From assembly GCF_900090265.1 (NCBI RefSeq), contig NZ_LT607752.1, positions 3,720,001 to 3,784,000 on the forward strand: a stretch of 64,000 bases of DNA, given 5' to 3'. The DNA comes from Micromonospora rifamycinica. Its GTDB lineage: Bacteria; Actinomycetota; Actinomycetes; Mycobacteriales; Micromonosporaceae. The number at the start of each line of letters is the position of its first letter. Within the stretch, counting starts at the first letter, position 1. The notes below the pieces were generated by a model. The model made no database searches, was not told the origin of the DNA, and saw only the letters and a program-made list of their open reading frames with translations. Position numbers and translations under genes: made by a program. Below, one piece after another: positions 16,929-27,632 of this stretch.

Positions 16929-19900
16929 TGCACTCGTTCCGTTTCCGTAGCGGTGTCGAGGAGTTGCTCGCACAGCACGGTGGCCAGGGCGCCGGCCGTG
17001 CCGTAGGTCCAGAGCAGCGTGGGCGAGAGCTTCAGCCCGAACGCCGACTCCAGCCGGTTGCGCAGTTCCAGGCTCATCAGCGAGTCGAGCCCGAGCGCCT
17101 TGAACGGGGTCTGCTGGTCGACGGCGCCGGGATCGATGCGCAGCACCCGTCCGGTCAGCTCCCGCACCTTCTCCTCCACCAGCGGCACCCGGGCGTCCGC
17201 CGCCGCGCCGTGCAGCCGTTCCAGGAACACCGTGCCGTCCCCGCCGCCGGTGCCCCCGTCCGCCCGCAGCTCCTGCCAGCTCGGCAGCGCCGCGGTGTCC
17301 GGGTAGGCGTCGAACCACTGCCGTACGTTCAGCGGGACGTAGCCGACGACCCGTTCGCCGTCGTCGAGGAACCGGGCCAGCGCCGGCCACGCCCGGGTGA
17401 CCGGGAAACTGCCCATGCCGCGCTCGGACAGCCGGTCGCCCCGGTTGCCGTCCTGCGCCGCGAGGCCGACGTCGGCGAACGGTCCCCACTGGACCGACAG
17501 CGCCGGTCGACCCCGGCGGCGGCGGGCCTCGGCGAGGCTGTCCAGGTAGGCGTTGCCCGCCGCGTAGCCGGCCTGGCCGGCGTTGCCGACCAGGGCGGCA
17601 GCCGAGGAGAAGAGCACGAACAGGTCCAGCGGGTCGTCGGTGGTCAACGCGTCCAGGTGCCGTGCGCCGTCCACCTTCGGGGCCACCGCGCGCTCGATCT
17701 GCTCGGGCCGCAGGGTGGCGATCGTCGCGTCGTCGAGGACACCGGCGGCGTGCACCACCCCCCGCAGCGGCGGCTGCCCGGCCCGGACCTGGTCCAGGAC
17801 CGCGGCCACCGCCGCCCGGTCGGTGACGTCCACCGGGTACGCCCGGACGTCGCAGCCGGCCGCCCGGAGCGCCGCGATCCGCTCCCCGGCGTCCGGGTCG
17901 GGAGCACGCCGCCCGAGCAGGGCGAGCGCGCCACCGCCGTGCTCCGCGACGTACTCGGCCAGCGACAGGCCGAGCGCGCCCAGGCCGCCGGTGATCAGGT
18001 AGGTGCCGTCGGCCCGGAACCGGCCACCCGGCATCGGCTCCGGCACCACGGCGGTGACCGTGGTCGGATCCACCAGCACCAGCTTGCCGATGTGCCGACC
18101 GGTGGCCATGGTGCGCAGCGCGTCGGCGGCGTCGGCGAAGTCGTACCGGGCCACCGGCAGGCGCGGCAGCTTGCCGGCGACCACCAGGTCCCACACCTCG
18201 GTGAACAGCGGGGCGAACCGTTCCGGGCGGCGGTCCATCAGGCCGGCCAGGTCGATCGCCGCCACGGTGACCGACTTGCGGAACGCGGCCAGGCTGATCC
18301 GGCGGCCGGCGTACACGTCCTTCTTGCCGACCTCCAGGAACCGGCCGTCCTCGGCGAGCACGTCCAGCCCGGCGTCGATCGCCGCGCCGGTGAGCGAGTT
18401 GAGCACCACGTCGACACCCCGGCCACCGGTGGCCGCCAGCACCTCGTCGGCCCAGGACAGGTCCCGGGAGTCGAAGACCTGCCGGACGCCGAGGCCGCGC
18501 AGGTACTCCCGCTTCTCCTCGGTGCCCGCGGTCGCCAGCACCTCCGCGCCGAGGTGCCGGGCGACGCCGATCGCCGCCAGGCCCAGCCCACCGGCGGCGG
18601 AGTGCACCAGGACCGTCTCGCCGGCCCGCACCCGGCCCAGGTCGGCCAGCGCGTACCAGGCGGTCAGCGTCACCAGCGGCAGCGCCGCCGCGTCGGCGTC
18701 GTCGAGGTCGGGCGGCAGGGCGCGGACCCGGTCGGCGGCGACCGTCAGGTGGGAGGCGATGGCACCGAACGCGCAGGCGACCACCCGGTCGCCGACGGCG
18801 AACCCGGTGACGTCGGCGCCCACGGCGGTGACCCGTCCGGCGCACTCGCCGCCGAGCAGCTCCCCGCCGACCGGGTCCGGATAGGTGCCCATCGCCTTCA
18901 TCACGTCGATGAAGTTGAGCGCGGCGGCGGTCACCTCGATCTGCACCTCCCCGGCGGCCGGGACGCCCCGGGAACGCGGCCGGAACTCCAGGCCGTCCCA
19001 TCGGCCCGGTCGCGCCGGCACCAGGCGGAAGGGCTGCACCGGGGTACGCCACGCGGGCGGCTCCTCGTCGGGCTCCGCCCGGCCGACCACGATCCGGCCC
19101 ACCCAGCGGTCCACGCCGCGCAGCACCACCTGGTCGTCGCCGTCGGTGGTGGCCAGCTCGGCGACCACGGCGAGCGCCGCCACGACCGGGTCGTCGGCGG
19201 CGGCGACGTCGACCAGTGTCGGGGCGAGCTCCGGGTGTTCGCGGCGCAGCACCCGGGTGAAGCCCCAGAACATGGCGGCCCCCGGGTCCGGCAGGTCGGC
19301 ACCGGTGACCGCCTGGGCCCCGGTGGTCACCACCGCGATCCGCGGCGGCATGGGCAGCGCCGCGGCGGCCCGGGTCAGCTCGGTGAGCCCGACCAGCGCG
19401 GCACGCTGCTGCGGCCCGCCGGTCGGGACGACGAACACCACACCCGCCGGCTCCGCCGCGACCAGCCCGGCCGGGTCGGTCAGCTCCTCCCCGGGCAGGG
19501 CGGCGGCCAGCGGACCGGTCCCCGCGACGAGCCACCGGCCGGGCAGCGTCGCCGGCTCGGGGCTGGGCGCGGGCCGGAACGCCAGCCGGTGCAGCAGCGC
19601 CGTGTCCGGGTCGTCCCCGGCGGTCAGCGTCAACTCCTGGAGGGACAGGCCGATCATGCTGAGCACCGGCTCGCGCTCGGCGTCGAACACGTGCACGTCG
19701 TACCGGCCGTCGTCGCGTCGTTCGGCGTACGACCAGCCGGCCGTCGGCACGGTGGCCCGGTGCCGTTCGACCCGCTGCACCCCGGTCGGCACCACCGTGC
19801 CGGTGCCCTCGTCGAGGGCCAGGCTGACCTGGAGGGCCGCGTCCCACAGCGCGGGGTGCAGGGCGACCGACGCGCCGGCCCGGCACTTCGCCGGCAGCTC

Positions 19901-22900
19901 CAGTTCGCCGAGGGCGCGGGCGCCGTCGACCGACACCCGGCGGACGCCCCGCAGCGCCGGGCCGTAGCGCAGCCCGCGCCGTTCGCACGCCGCGTAGAAG
20001 TCGTCGGCCCCGACCGGCGGCTGCCCGACCAGGCCGGCCGGGAAGGGCACCGGCGCGGTGGCGGCGGACTGCTGGACGCGGGCCGTGGCGTGGGTGGTCC
20101 AGCCGGAGCCGTCGGACGCCAGCGAGCACAGCGTGAACGAGCCGCCCTCGGTGACGTCGTCGCGCCACAGCGCGCCGACCTGGGCCGGCGCGTCGCCGGT
20201 CAGGGTGAGGTCGGCGCTGAACCGCACGTCGCGCAGCACGGTCGGCTCCTGGCCGGTACGGGACCGGCCGGTGGCCAGGGCGACGGCGAGCATCGCCGCG
20301 CCGGGTACCACCACCGCGTCGTGCACCCGGTGGTCGGCGACCCACGGGTGGCTGCCGGTGCCGATCTCCAGGTCGCCCTGCCACAGGTCGGGCTCGGTGG
20401 CCGACGGGACGACGGTGACGTCGAGCCCGAGCCGGCCGCCGCGTCGCCGGCCGCCCTCCGTCCAGTTCCGGGTGCGCTGCCAGGCGATGCCGGGCAGCCG
20501 GACGGTCCGGCCCGGCGGCAGGTAGGCGTGCGGGGCCAGACCGGCCACGTACCCGGTGGCGAACGCGGCGGCCAGGTCGTCCACCGTTCCGGCGTCGCGG
20601 CGCAGGGTGCCCAGCACCCGGGGCGGCACCGGGCGCGACGCGGCGATCTGCTCGATCGCGGTCAGCAGCACCGGGTGCGGGCTGATCTCGACCAGGTGGG
20701 TGACGCCCCCGGCGACCAGCTCCTCGACGGTGGTCAGGAAGCGCACCGGTCGACGCAGGTTCTCGGCCCAGTACGCCGCGTCCAGTTCGGGACCGGACAG
20801 GGTGGTCCCCCGGACCGTCGAGACCAGCTCGACCGTCCCGTCGACCGGGGTGATCGCGGCGAGCGCGGCGGTCAGGTCGGGGGTGAGCGCGTCCATCTGC
20901 GGGCTGTGCGAGGCGTAGTCGACGTCGACCAGCCGGCAGTGCACCCCGTCCGCCTCCAGGATCTCGCGCAGCGCGAGCACGGCGTCGCCGTCACCGGAGA
21001 GTACGCAGGAGGCCGGCCCGTTCTCGACCGCCAGCGACACCAGGTCCTCGAACCCGGCCAGGGCGGCCCGCGCCGCCTCCGGGTCGAGCGCGACGGAGAG
21101 CATCCGCCCCCGGCCGGACGCCCGCACGGCGAGCGCGCTGCGGGTGGCGACGACCAGTGCGGCGTCCTCGTAGGACAGGATCCCGGCGACGGTCGCGGCG
21201 GAGACCTCACCCTGGCTGTGCCCGATCACCACGTCCGGGGTGACACCGGCATGCCGCCACAGCTCGGCGAGCCCCACCGACATCGCCCACAGCGCCGGCT
21301 GCACCATGTCCACCCGGGACGTCCAGCCGGTCCCGGCGGCCCCGGACAGCACGCCGGCCAGGTCCCAGTCGACGTGCGGGGCGATGGCCCGCGCGCAGCG
21401 GTCCACCACGGACCGGAACACCGGGCTGGCGGCGTACAGGTCGCGGCCCATCGCCGCCCACTGCGAGCCCTGTCCGGGAAAGACGAAGGCGACCCGGCCG
21501 ACCGGCTCGGCGCGGCCGGTGACCAGCCCGTCGACGTCGGCGTCGTGGTCGGTGGACCAGGTGTCGAGCCGGTCCAGCGTCGCGGCGGTGTCGGTGGCGA
21601 GCGCGGCCACCCGCAGCGGGAAGTGGTCCGCCCGGTGGGCGAGCGCGCCGGCCACCTGCGCCGGGTCGGTGCCGTGGGCGAGCAGGTCGCGCACCTGCCG
21701 GACCCGCTCGGCCAGGGCGGCGGACGAGTGCGCGGAGATCGGCAGCACGGCCGGGACGCCGAGCGCCGGTGACGCCGGTTCCGCGCCGGCCGGCTCGCGC
21801 GGCGGGTCGGCCACCACGACGTGCGCGTTGGTGCCGCCCCAGCCGAACGAGTTCACGCCGAGGAAGACCGGCTCGTCGGGGAGCGCCACCGGGCCGGTCG
21901 CCACCCGCAGGCGCAGCCCGGCGAAGTCGATGCCCGGGTTCAGCTCGCCGTGCTGCCGGGTCGCCGGCACGGTGCGGTGCCGGATCGCGAGCAGCACCTT
22001 GAGCAGCCCGGCCAGGCCGGCGGTCGCCTCGGTGTGCCCGATGTTCGTCTTGACCGAACCGATCGGCAGCGGGCCGACGGCGGTGTCCCGCGCCTGACCG
22101 GCGACCCGGCCGAGCGCCTCGGCCTCGACCGGGTCGCCCCGGCCGGTGCCGGTGCCGTGCGCCTCCACGTAGGCGAGCCGGTCCAGCGGGATGCCGCCCT
22201 CGACGTACGCCCGGCGCAGCAGGTCCTCCTGGCCGGCCGGGTTCGGGGTGACCAGGCTGTCCCCGCCGCCGTCGTTGTTCACCACGGTCCGCACGACGAC
22301 GCCCTGGATGCGGTCGCCGTCGGCGAGCGCCCGGTCCAGCCGCTTGAGGTACAGCCCGGCGATGCCCTCGGCCCGGACGAACCCGTCGGCGTCCGCGGCG
22401 AACGCCTTGCACCGGCCCTGCGGGGACAGCCCGCCGAAGTGGGTGAGCCCGATCGAGACGTCCGGCGCGAGGATCAGGTTGACCCCGCCGACCAGCGCCG
22501 CGTCGATCTCCCCGGTGCGCAGCGCCTGGCCGGCCAGGTGCAGCGCCACCAGCGACGACGAGCAACCGGTCTCCACCACCAGCGACGGGCCGGTGAGCCC
22601 CAGGAAGTACGAGACCCGGGCGGCGATCACGTCCAGGGCGTTGCCGACCGTGCTGTGCTGGGTGGCGGTGGCGCCCCGCTCCTTGCGGAGGATCTCGTAG
22701 TCGTGCCAGGACGCGCCGACGTACACCCCGGTACGGGTGCCGCGCAGGGCGGCGGCCGGCTGGCCGGCGTCCTCCAGCGCCCGCCAGGCCACCTCCAGCA
22801 TCAGCCGTTGCTGCGGATCGATGTCCGCGGCCTCCCGGGGGGAGATGCCGAAGAACCCGGGGTCGAACTGGTCGACGTCGTCGAGGAACCCGCCGACGTC

Positions 22901-23095
22901 CTGCACCGCCCGCTCCGGGTCGAGCTGGGCGGTGGCGTCCCAACGCTCCGGCGGCACCGGCCGGATGGCGTCGCCGCCGTCGGCCAGCAGCTGCCAGAAC
23001 GCGTCCAGGTCGGGGGCGTTCGGGAACCGCCCGGCCATGCCCACCACGGCCAGCAGCTGGGTCGGGTCGCCGGCAGGGTCGTTGTCATGCATCAC
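16925..23095 (-). CDS. Fully reducing type I PKS module: KS-AT-DH-ER-KR-ACP
   Basis: A 2056-residue single module. KS (14-430) has active Cys178 in ETGCSSS rather than DTACSSS, His313 in EAHGTGT and His353 in KTNIGH. AT (535-820) has GHSQGE with Ser627 and the YASH motif (727-730), which predicts methylmalonyl-CoA. DH (890-1155) has His922 in HRVHDAVVVP and Asp1085 in PALWDAALQ. The KR structural half comes next, then ER (about 1360-1680, NADPH loop HSAAGGLGLAAIG), KR catalytic half (ITGGLGALG, SSAAALVG, Tyr/Asn of GYAAGNAY) and ACP (ALGLDSLM). All reductive domains look intact, so it should add a fully reduced 2-methyl C2 unit. The GTG at 23095 is followed at once by an in-frame ATG. The stop overlaps the next PKS by 4 bp. 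Confidence 0.93.
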
Positions 23096-23147
23096 GGGAC
23101 CGCCTCGGTGTCGACGAACGGGAAAGGGGCTTGTGGGGCCGGATGGT

Positions 23148-24398
23148 TCAGACGCCGAGGCCGGGCCGGCTGCCGCCGGCCGCCACGGCCAGGTCGGCCG
23201 GGTCGATGCCGTGCGGCGCGTTGAGGACGCCGCCGAAGATCCGGTACTTCAGCGGCAGGGCGTCGAGCAGCCGGTACCGGGCGCGACGCAGCAGCACACC
23301 GGGGGTGCTGCCGGTGGCCAGCGCCTTCTCCTGGAGCCGCTGGAAGCTGGTGACGTGCGCCTTGTGGCGACGCCGCTCGGTGACGAACCCGGTGAACGCG
23401 GCGGCGGGGACCGGGCCGGCGGTGGACAACGCGTCGGCGATGACCGGCGCGATCACCACGGCGTCCTGGATGGCCAGGTTGACGCCCTGGCCGAGGATCG
23501 GGGTGCAGGTGTGCGAGGCGTCGCCGATCAGCACCAGCCCGTCGCGGGTCCACTCCGGCACCTCGGCTGTGAAGATCTCCAGGAACGACGTGTCGTCCCA
23601 CGAGTTGAGGTGCTCGGCGACGACCGGGGCCAGCCGCGGGTCGAGCGCCATGATGCCGGCCTTGAACGGCTCGAAGCCCGCGGCGCGCAGCGCGCCGAGC
23701 CCCCGCTTGGGCAGGTTGTGGCCGACCCGGAGGAAGTCCGGGAAGGTGGGGAGCACCACCAGGTGCCGGTCGCGGTCGACGACCAGTTCCGCCTGGAGAC
23801 CCCAGTCGGCCGGGCGCGGCAGCTTGAAGGAGAGGAAGTCGCGGGCCATGTGCTGCACGTCGGCGGTGATCCCGGCCGCGTGCCGCACCTTGGAGAACCG
23901 GCCGTCGGCGCCGACCACCAGCCGGGCGCGCACCTCGCTCGTCGAGCCGTCGCGGCGGCGCAGGCGGGCGCCGGTGACGGCGTCGCCGTCGCGCAGCAGC
24001 CCGGTGAACGAGGTGCCGAAGCGGTACTCGAACGTCGGGAACTCCGCCGCCGCGTCGCTGAACATCGCGATGAGGGCGGGCTGGGGGATGTCCACCGGAA
24101 CCTCGCCGAGCGCGAACCGCCGGTAGTCGACGTGCATCACCCGGCGGCCCTCCATCCGCATGGTGACGCCCTCGGTCCGCAGGAAGCCGTGGGCGTCGAG
24201 CGCCGGGCCGAAGCCGAGCCGGCGCAGCGTCACCACCGACGGCGCGGCCACCGTCTCGCCCCGGAAGTCGCGCTCCAGGGAGGTCTGCTTCTCGACCACG
24301 ATCACGCCGATGCCCCGGCGGGCCAGTAGGAAGCCGAGCAGTGCTCCCGCCGGGCCGCCACCGACGATCAGCACGTCGGTCTCCTCCACGGCGCTCAC
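23148..24398 (-). CDS. FAD-dependent monooxygenase (PHBH/TfdB class)
   Basis: A 416-residue class A flavoprotein hydroxylase. The FAD-binding GxGxxG region reads VLIVGGGPAGALLGFLLARRG. The mid-protein DG motif is VVGADGRFSKVR, and the second FAD motif is LIGDASHTCTPILGQGVNLAIQDA. The family uses NAD(P)H and O2 to hydroxylate or epoxidise, and some act oxidatively on polyketides. The GTG start overlaps the carrier protein stop (GTGA), so it is inside the cluster operon and is probably a tailoring enzyme. The substrate cannot be read from sequence. Confidence 0.88.
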   Translation of the reverse strand: MSAVEETDVLIVGGGPAGALLGFLLARRGIGVIVVEKQTSLERDFRGETVAAPSVVTLRRLGFGPALDAHGFLRTEGVTMRMEGRRVMHVDYRRFALGEVPVDIPQPALIAMFSDAAAEFPTFEYRFGTSFTGLLRDGDAVTGARLRRRDGSTSEVRARLVVGADGRFSKVRHAAGITADVQHMARDFLSFKLPRPADWGLQAELVVDRDRHLVVLPTFPDFLRVGHNLPKRGLGALRAAGFEPFKAGIMALDPRLAPVVAEHLNSWDDTSFLEIFTAEVPEWTRDGLVLIGDASHTCTPILGQGVNLAIQDAVVIAPVIADALSTAGPVPAAAFTGFVTERRRHKAHVTSFQRLQEKALATGSTPGVLLRRARYRLLDALPLKYRIFGGVLNAPHGIDPADLAVAAGGSRPGLGV

Positions 24399-24637
24399 CG
24401 TCGGCTCCCCGCGTCCGCGCCGACGAGCTCCGCGAGTTCGCCGACGGTGGCGACCGCGGCGAACCGCTCGTAGTCGAGGGGACGACCCACCTCGCGCTCC
24501 AGGTACACCAGCACCCGTAGCGCGTTGACCGAGTCCCAGCCGTCCACCGCGGTCAGCGGGGTGTCCGCCGCGATGGTCTCGCCGGGCAGGTCGAGCAGGT
24601 CGGTGATGACCTCGACCACCAGATCCTCAGCCAACAC
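24395..24637 (-). CDS. Stand-alone acyl carrier protein (probable glyceryl carrier)
   Basis: An 80-residue carrier protein with the phosphopantetheine Ser in DGWDSVNALRVLVYLE and a four-helix ACP length. I chose the GTG at 24637 because GGAGGT is 5 bases upstream; an ATG six codons earlier would put the site inside the gene. It overlaps the FkbH-like gene by 11 bp and the monooxygenase by 4 bp. In tetronate and related pathways an FkbH protein loads a glyceryl group from 1,3-bisphosphoglycerate onto an ACP in this position, and that role is inferred here. Confidence 0.88.
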   Translation of the reverse strand: MLAEDLVVEVITDLLDLPGETIAADTPLTAVDGWDSVNALRVLVYLEREVGRPLDYERFAAVATVGELAELVGADAGSRR

Positions 24638-26534
24638 GGAACACCTCCGGTTCATGCGTGATCTCGATGAAGGGACTCAGGTCGGGCAGCCGCGCCAGGT
24701 CGTGCCGGAACTCGCCGGTGTCGCCGGTGGGGTGGAACCCGAGCGAGGGGTAGAGCTCGGCGAACCGGCCGTTACGGTCGGTCGGCCGGAACGTGCCGGT
24801 GACGCCGGGTGCGCCGGCCGCGGCGGCCGCCCGCAGCACCAGCCCGAGCAGGGTGTTCTCCACGCCGCGGCTGAACACCCGGCAGCTGAGCACGAAGTTG
24901 CCGATGGTCCAGGTGCCGTCCGCGGCCCGGTCCAGCGCGATCGCGGCGATCAGCCCGTGGTCGCCGAACGTGTCGCCGAGGCGGGCGGTGAAGAAGGTGG
25001 GGGCGCCGTCCGTGCCGGACCGGTCCACCTCGTCCGCGCCGTACCGCACGCCGGTGAGGTTGCACTGGTTGGTCTTGGCGAACAGCTGGGTGATCCGCCC
25101 GGCGTTGACCGGTGTGCACGGCTCGACGGTGAGCCGCGTGCCGAGCCGCGCCAGGTGGTCGGCCAGGCTGGTCGCCTGCTGCTCGACCTCCCGCCGCCGG
25201 GCCTGCCGGCGGTACAGGGTGGTGCGGTCGCGGTCCTCGTCGGTGACCGACAGCACCAGGAAGTCGCCCCGGGCGGCGAGCGTCGCGGCGTACCGCGCCG
25301 GGTCGTCGGGCAGTTCGACGGTGGTCACCTCCGGTGCCATCCGGCGCATCAGTTCCCGCTCGACCGGGTTGTCGTCGACGAAGACGAACGCGTCGCTGCC
25401 GAGGTTCAGCTCGGCGGCCATCGCCCGGACGTTGCCGGCCTTGGGTTCCCAGTCGATCCGCCGGGCCACCAGGTGCGCGCTGCGCAGCAGCATCTCGGGG
25501 TGGTTGTCGAGCGCCGCCAGGGCGACCGGCTCGTCGTTCTTGGAGCTGACCGCGAGCAGGACGCCCTGGGCGCAGAGGTCGAGGGCCAGCCGCTGGAGTT
25601 CGGTGTGCGCGGTTCCCGGATAGCTGCCACCGATCCGCAGTCCGGCGGTGCCGACGTCGCCGACCACGCCGTCCCATAGCGTGTTGTCCAGGTCGAGGAC
25701 CAGGCACTTCGCGGTACGGCCCAGGTCGGCGGCGGCGACCCGGGACAGCTCCTCGGCGTACGCGAGCAGGTAGCCCGGCGCGTAGGCGTGCCCGGCCACC
25801 TGGCGCATCCGGTGGTCGGCGAAGATGCCGCCGGCCGCCTCGGCCAGGTCGCCGTGGTCGAGCACCACTGTCGACGGCAGCTCGGCGGCCAGCGCGGCCA
25901 GCCCGGCGTTCATCTTCGACCAGGCGGCGGCGAGCCGGGCGCGGGCGGCGTAGCTCACCAGCCGGCGCGACCGCAGCGGACCCAGCGGGATGGTGGTGAG
26001 CACGGTGAGCCCGCCGAGCGTGTCGCGGGCGGCGGTGGCCCAGCCGGCCAGCTCCGCCGGGAAGGCCGCGCAGCGGGCCTCCACCTCGTCGAGGTCGACC
26101 GGGTCGGCCACCCGGTCGAAGACCGCCGCGTCGTCGAGGAGGCAGCCGACCAGCCGGGGCCGCAGCGTGGACAGCTCGGGCGCTCCGGCGGCGATCTCCA
26201 GCTGCCACTGGTTGAAGCCGGCCATCCGGATCTCGGGAAGGATCCCCCGGCGGAACGCCGCCGCCGTGATCATCGGCGGCAGGGCGTCCATCGTGGAGCT
26301 GCCCAGCAGGGCCAGGCGCGTCCTCGGCAGGTCGGCGTCGGCCAGCGCCGCCCGGCCCCGGGCGCCGCGCAGCAGCCGGCCGGCCGCCTCCAGATCGAGT
26401 GGATCGGGTACCCGGTCGAGCAGCTCGCGGACCGCCGCCAGGTCCGGCGGGGTGCCGCCGAGGCTGGCCCGCAGCCCGGCCAGCGCGACCCGGCCGGTCG
26501 CCGGCGCGGACCCGGTGCCCTGGTCAACCGACAT
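24627..26534 (-). CDS. FkbH-like HAD-IIIC protein (glyceryl-ACP synthase)
   Basis: A 635-residue FkbH-like protein. The N-terminal region (about 60-290) contains LLGSSTMDALPP, resembling the part linked to acyl handling. The HAD-IIIC domain follows with the nucleophile DxD in CLVLDLDNTLWDG, VSSKND and FVFVDDNPVEREL. A C-terminal GNAT-like region follows (about 480-620). Characterised relatives dephosphorylate 1,3-bisphosphoglycerate and load the glyceryl group onto an ACP, for tetronates or, with two dehydrogenases, for methoxymalonyl-ACP. No such dehydrogenases or O-methyltransferase lie in the cluster, so methoxymalonyl is unlikely. The ATG at 26534 overlaps the KASIII stop by 11 bp. Confidence 0.9.
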   Translation of the reverse strand: MSVDQGTGSAPATGRVALAGLRASLGGTPPDLAAVRELLDRVPDPLDLEAAGRLLRGARGRAALADADLPRTRLALLGSSTMDALPPMITAAAFRRGILPEIRMAGFNQWQLEIAAGAPELSTLRPRLVGCLLDDAAVFDRVADPVDLDEVEARCAAFPAELAGWATAARDTLGGLTVLTTIPLGPLRSRRLVSYAARARLAAAWSKMNAGLAALAAELPSTVVLDHGDLAEAAGGIFADHRMRQVAGHAYAPGYLLAYAEELSRVAAADLGRTAKCLVLDLDNTLWDGVVGDVGTAGLRIGGSYPGTAHTELQRLALDLCAQGVLLAVSSKNDEPVALAALDNHPEMLLRSAHLVARRIDWEPKAGNVRAMAAELNLGSDAFVFVDDNPVERELMRRMAPEVTTVELPDDPARYAATLAARGDFLVLSVTDEDRDRTTLYRRQARRREVEQQATSLADHLARLGTRLTVEPCTPVNAGRITQLFAKTNQCNLTGVRYGADEVDRSGTDGAPTFFTARLGDTFGDHGLIAAIALDRAADGTWTIGNFVLSCRVFSRGVENTLLGLVLRAAAAAGAPGVTGTFRPTDRNGRFAELYPSLGFHPTGDTGEFRHDLARLPDLSPFIEITHEPEVFRVG

Positions 26535-27591
26535 CGGGGCCGCCCTCCGGCCGGTGCCGCAGCGCCATCCCGGCCAGCACCCACTTCGACGACTCGACGG
26601 TCGCCACCAGCATCCGGCCACCCTCGCCGACCCCGCCGCGGATCCGCCGCAGCGCCCGGTTGAGCTGGATGAACGGCAACGCGTTGCCGTTGTTGCCGGT
26701 GTCCGCCACGCAGGACACCGCCTGCTGCTCGCCGACCCCGAGATAGTCCCGGATCCGTTCGGTCATCACGCCGTTGAGCTGCGGGGTGAGGACGTGCTCG
26801 ACGTCCGGCAGCCGCCACCCGGTGACCGCCACCAGCTCGTCGAGGATGGCGCGGGCGGCCTCCGGCACGTGCCGTTCGATCGCCTTGTAGTCCTCCTCGC
26901 CCATCGCCTCGCGTACCGTCCGGCCGTGCGCGTCGGGCACCTGCGGGGCACCGGCGACGCCGTACCAGCGGACGATCTGGGCGGGCGCCCGGCCCTTGCC
27001 GACGGTACGCAGGAACAGGTGCTCCACGAGCAGCCCCGGCCCCTGGGTGCCGGCCTCCACCACGGCCGCCCCGCCGCCGTCGCCGAACATCGCGAAGTTC
27101 ACCATCTCGGCCGGTCGCAGCTGGGCCACCGCGTCGCCGGGCGGCAGCATGTTGCGGCAGGTGTCGGCGCCGATGACCAGGCCGCGGCGCAGACCGGAGG
27201 CGAGCAGCGCACGGGCGGTGTAGAGGCCCTGCAACGCGCCCGCGCAGCCGGAGGTCAGCTGGAACGTGGGCAGGTCGTTGAGGCCGAGCCGGTCGGCGAC
27301 CAGGTTGACGGTCGCCGGCATCAGGTGGTCCGGCGAGGCCGTGGAGAGGACGAGGAAGTCGATGGCCGCCGGGTCCACCCCAGCGCGGACCAGGGCCTGC
27401 TCCCCCGCCTCGGTGGCCAGGTCGCCGGTGGTCTTCGGCACACCCGTCGGGCTGTCCGGCCGGCAGAAGTAGCGGGTGCGGTTGCCCGTCACGGAGTCCA
27501 GCCACCGCTCGTGCAGGCCGAAACGCTCGGCCATGTCACGGTTGGTGACGGGCTCACCGGGCAGCACCTCGCTCAGTGCGATCAGTCTCAT
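26524..27591 (-). CDS. KASIII (FabH)-like condensing enzyme or acyltransferase
   Basis: A 355-residue thiolase-fold protein. The active Cys is in LTSGCAGALQG (near residue 116) and the Asn is in DTGNNGNALPF. Where FabH proteins have the catalytic His in PHQAN, this one reads TPQLNG, so the His appears replaced by Gln. That is my alignment by eye. The gene order KASIII, FkbH-like, ACP matches that of tetronate clusters such as abyssomicin abyA1-A3, where a KASIII-like enzyme joins glyceryl-ACP to the polyketide. A similar coupling or release role is inferred. A loss of the His would favour acyl transfer over decarboxylative condensation. Confidence 0.87.
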   Translation of the reverse strand: MRLIALSEVLPGEPVTNRDMAERFGLHERWLDSVTGNRTRYFCRPDSPTGVPKTTGDLATEAGEQALVRAGVDPAAIDFLVLSTASPDHLMPATVNLVADRLGLNDLPTFQLTSGCAGALQGLYTARALLASGLRRGLVIGADTCRNMLPPGDAVAQLRPAEMVNFAMFGDGGGAAVVEAGTQGPGLLVEHLFLRTVGKGRAPAQIVRWYGVAGAPQVPDAHGRTVREAMGEEDYKAIERHVPEAARAILDELVAVTGWRLPDVEHVLTPQLNGVMTERIRDYLGVGEQQAVSCVADTGNNGNALPFIQLNRALRRIRGGVGEGGRMLVATVESSKWVLAGMALRHRPEGGPDVG

Positions 27592-27632
27592 GGTCGTCTC
27601 GCCTTCGGGTTCGGGCGGTCGTGATCGGGCGC

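Noticed and set aside
16929-20384. N-terminal extension of the bimodular PKS frame beyond 16928
   Set aside because: The extension is an out-of-frame reading of the upstream PKS. The GTG at 16928 overlaps that gene's stop and begins a typical docking helix.
24395-26534. Methoxymalonyl-ACP pathway
   Set aside because: FkbH and ACP are present, but the two dehydrogenases and the O-methyltransferase of that pathway are not in the window.
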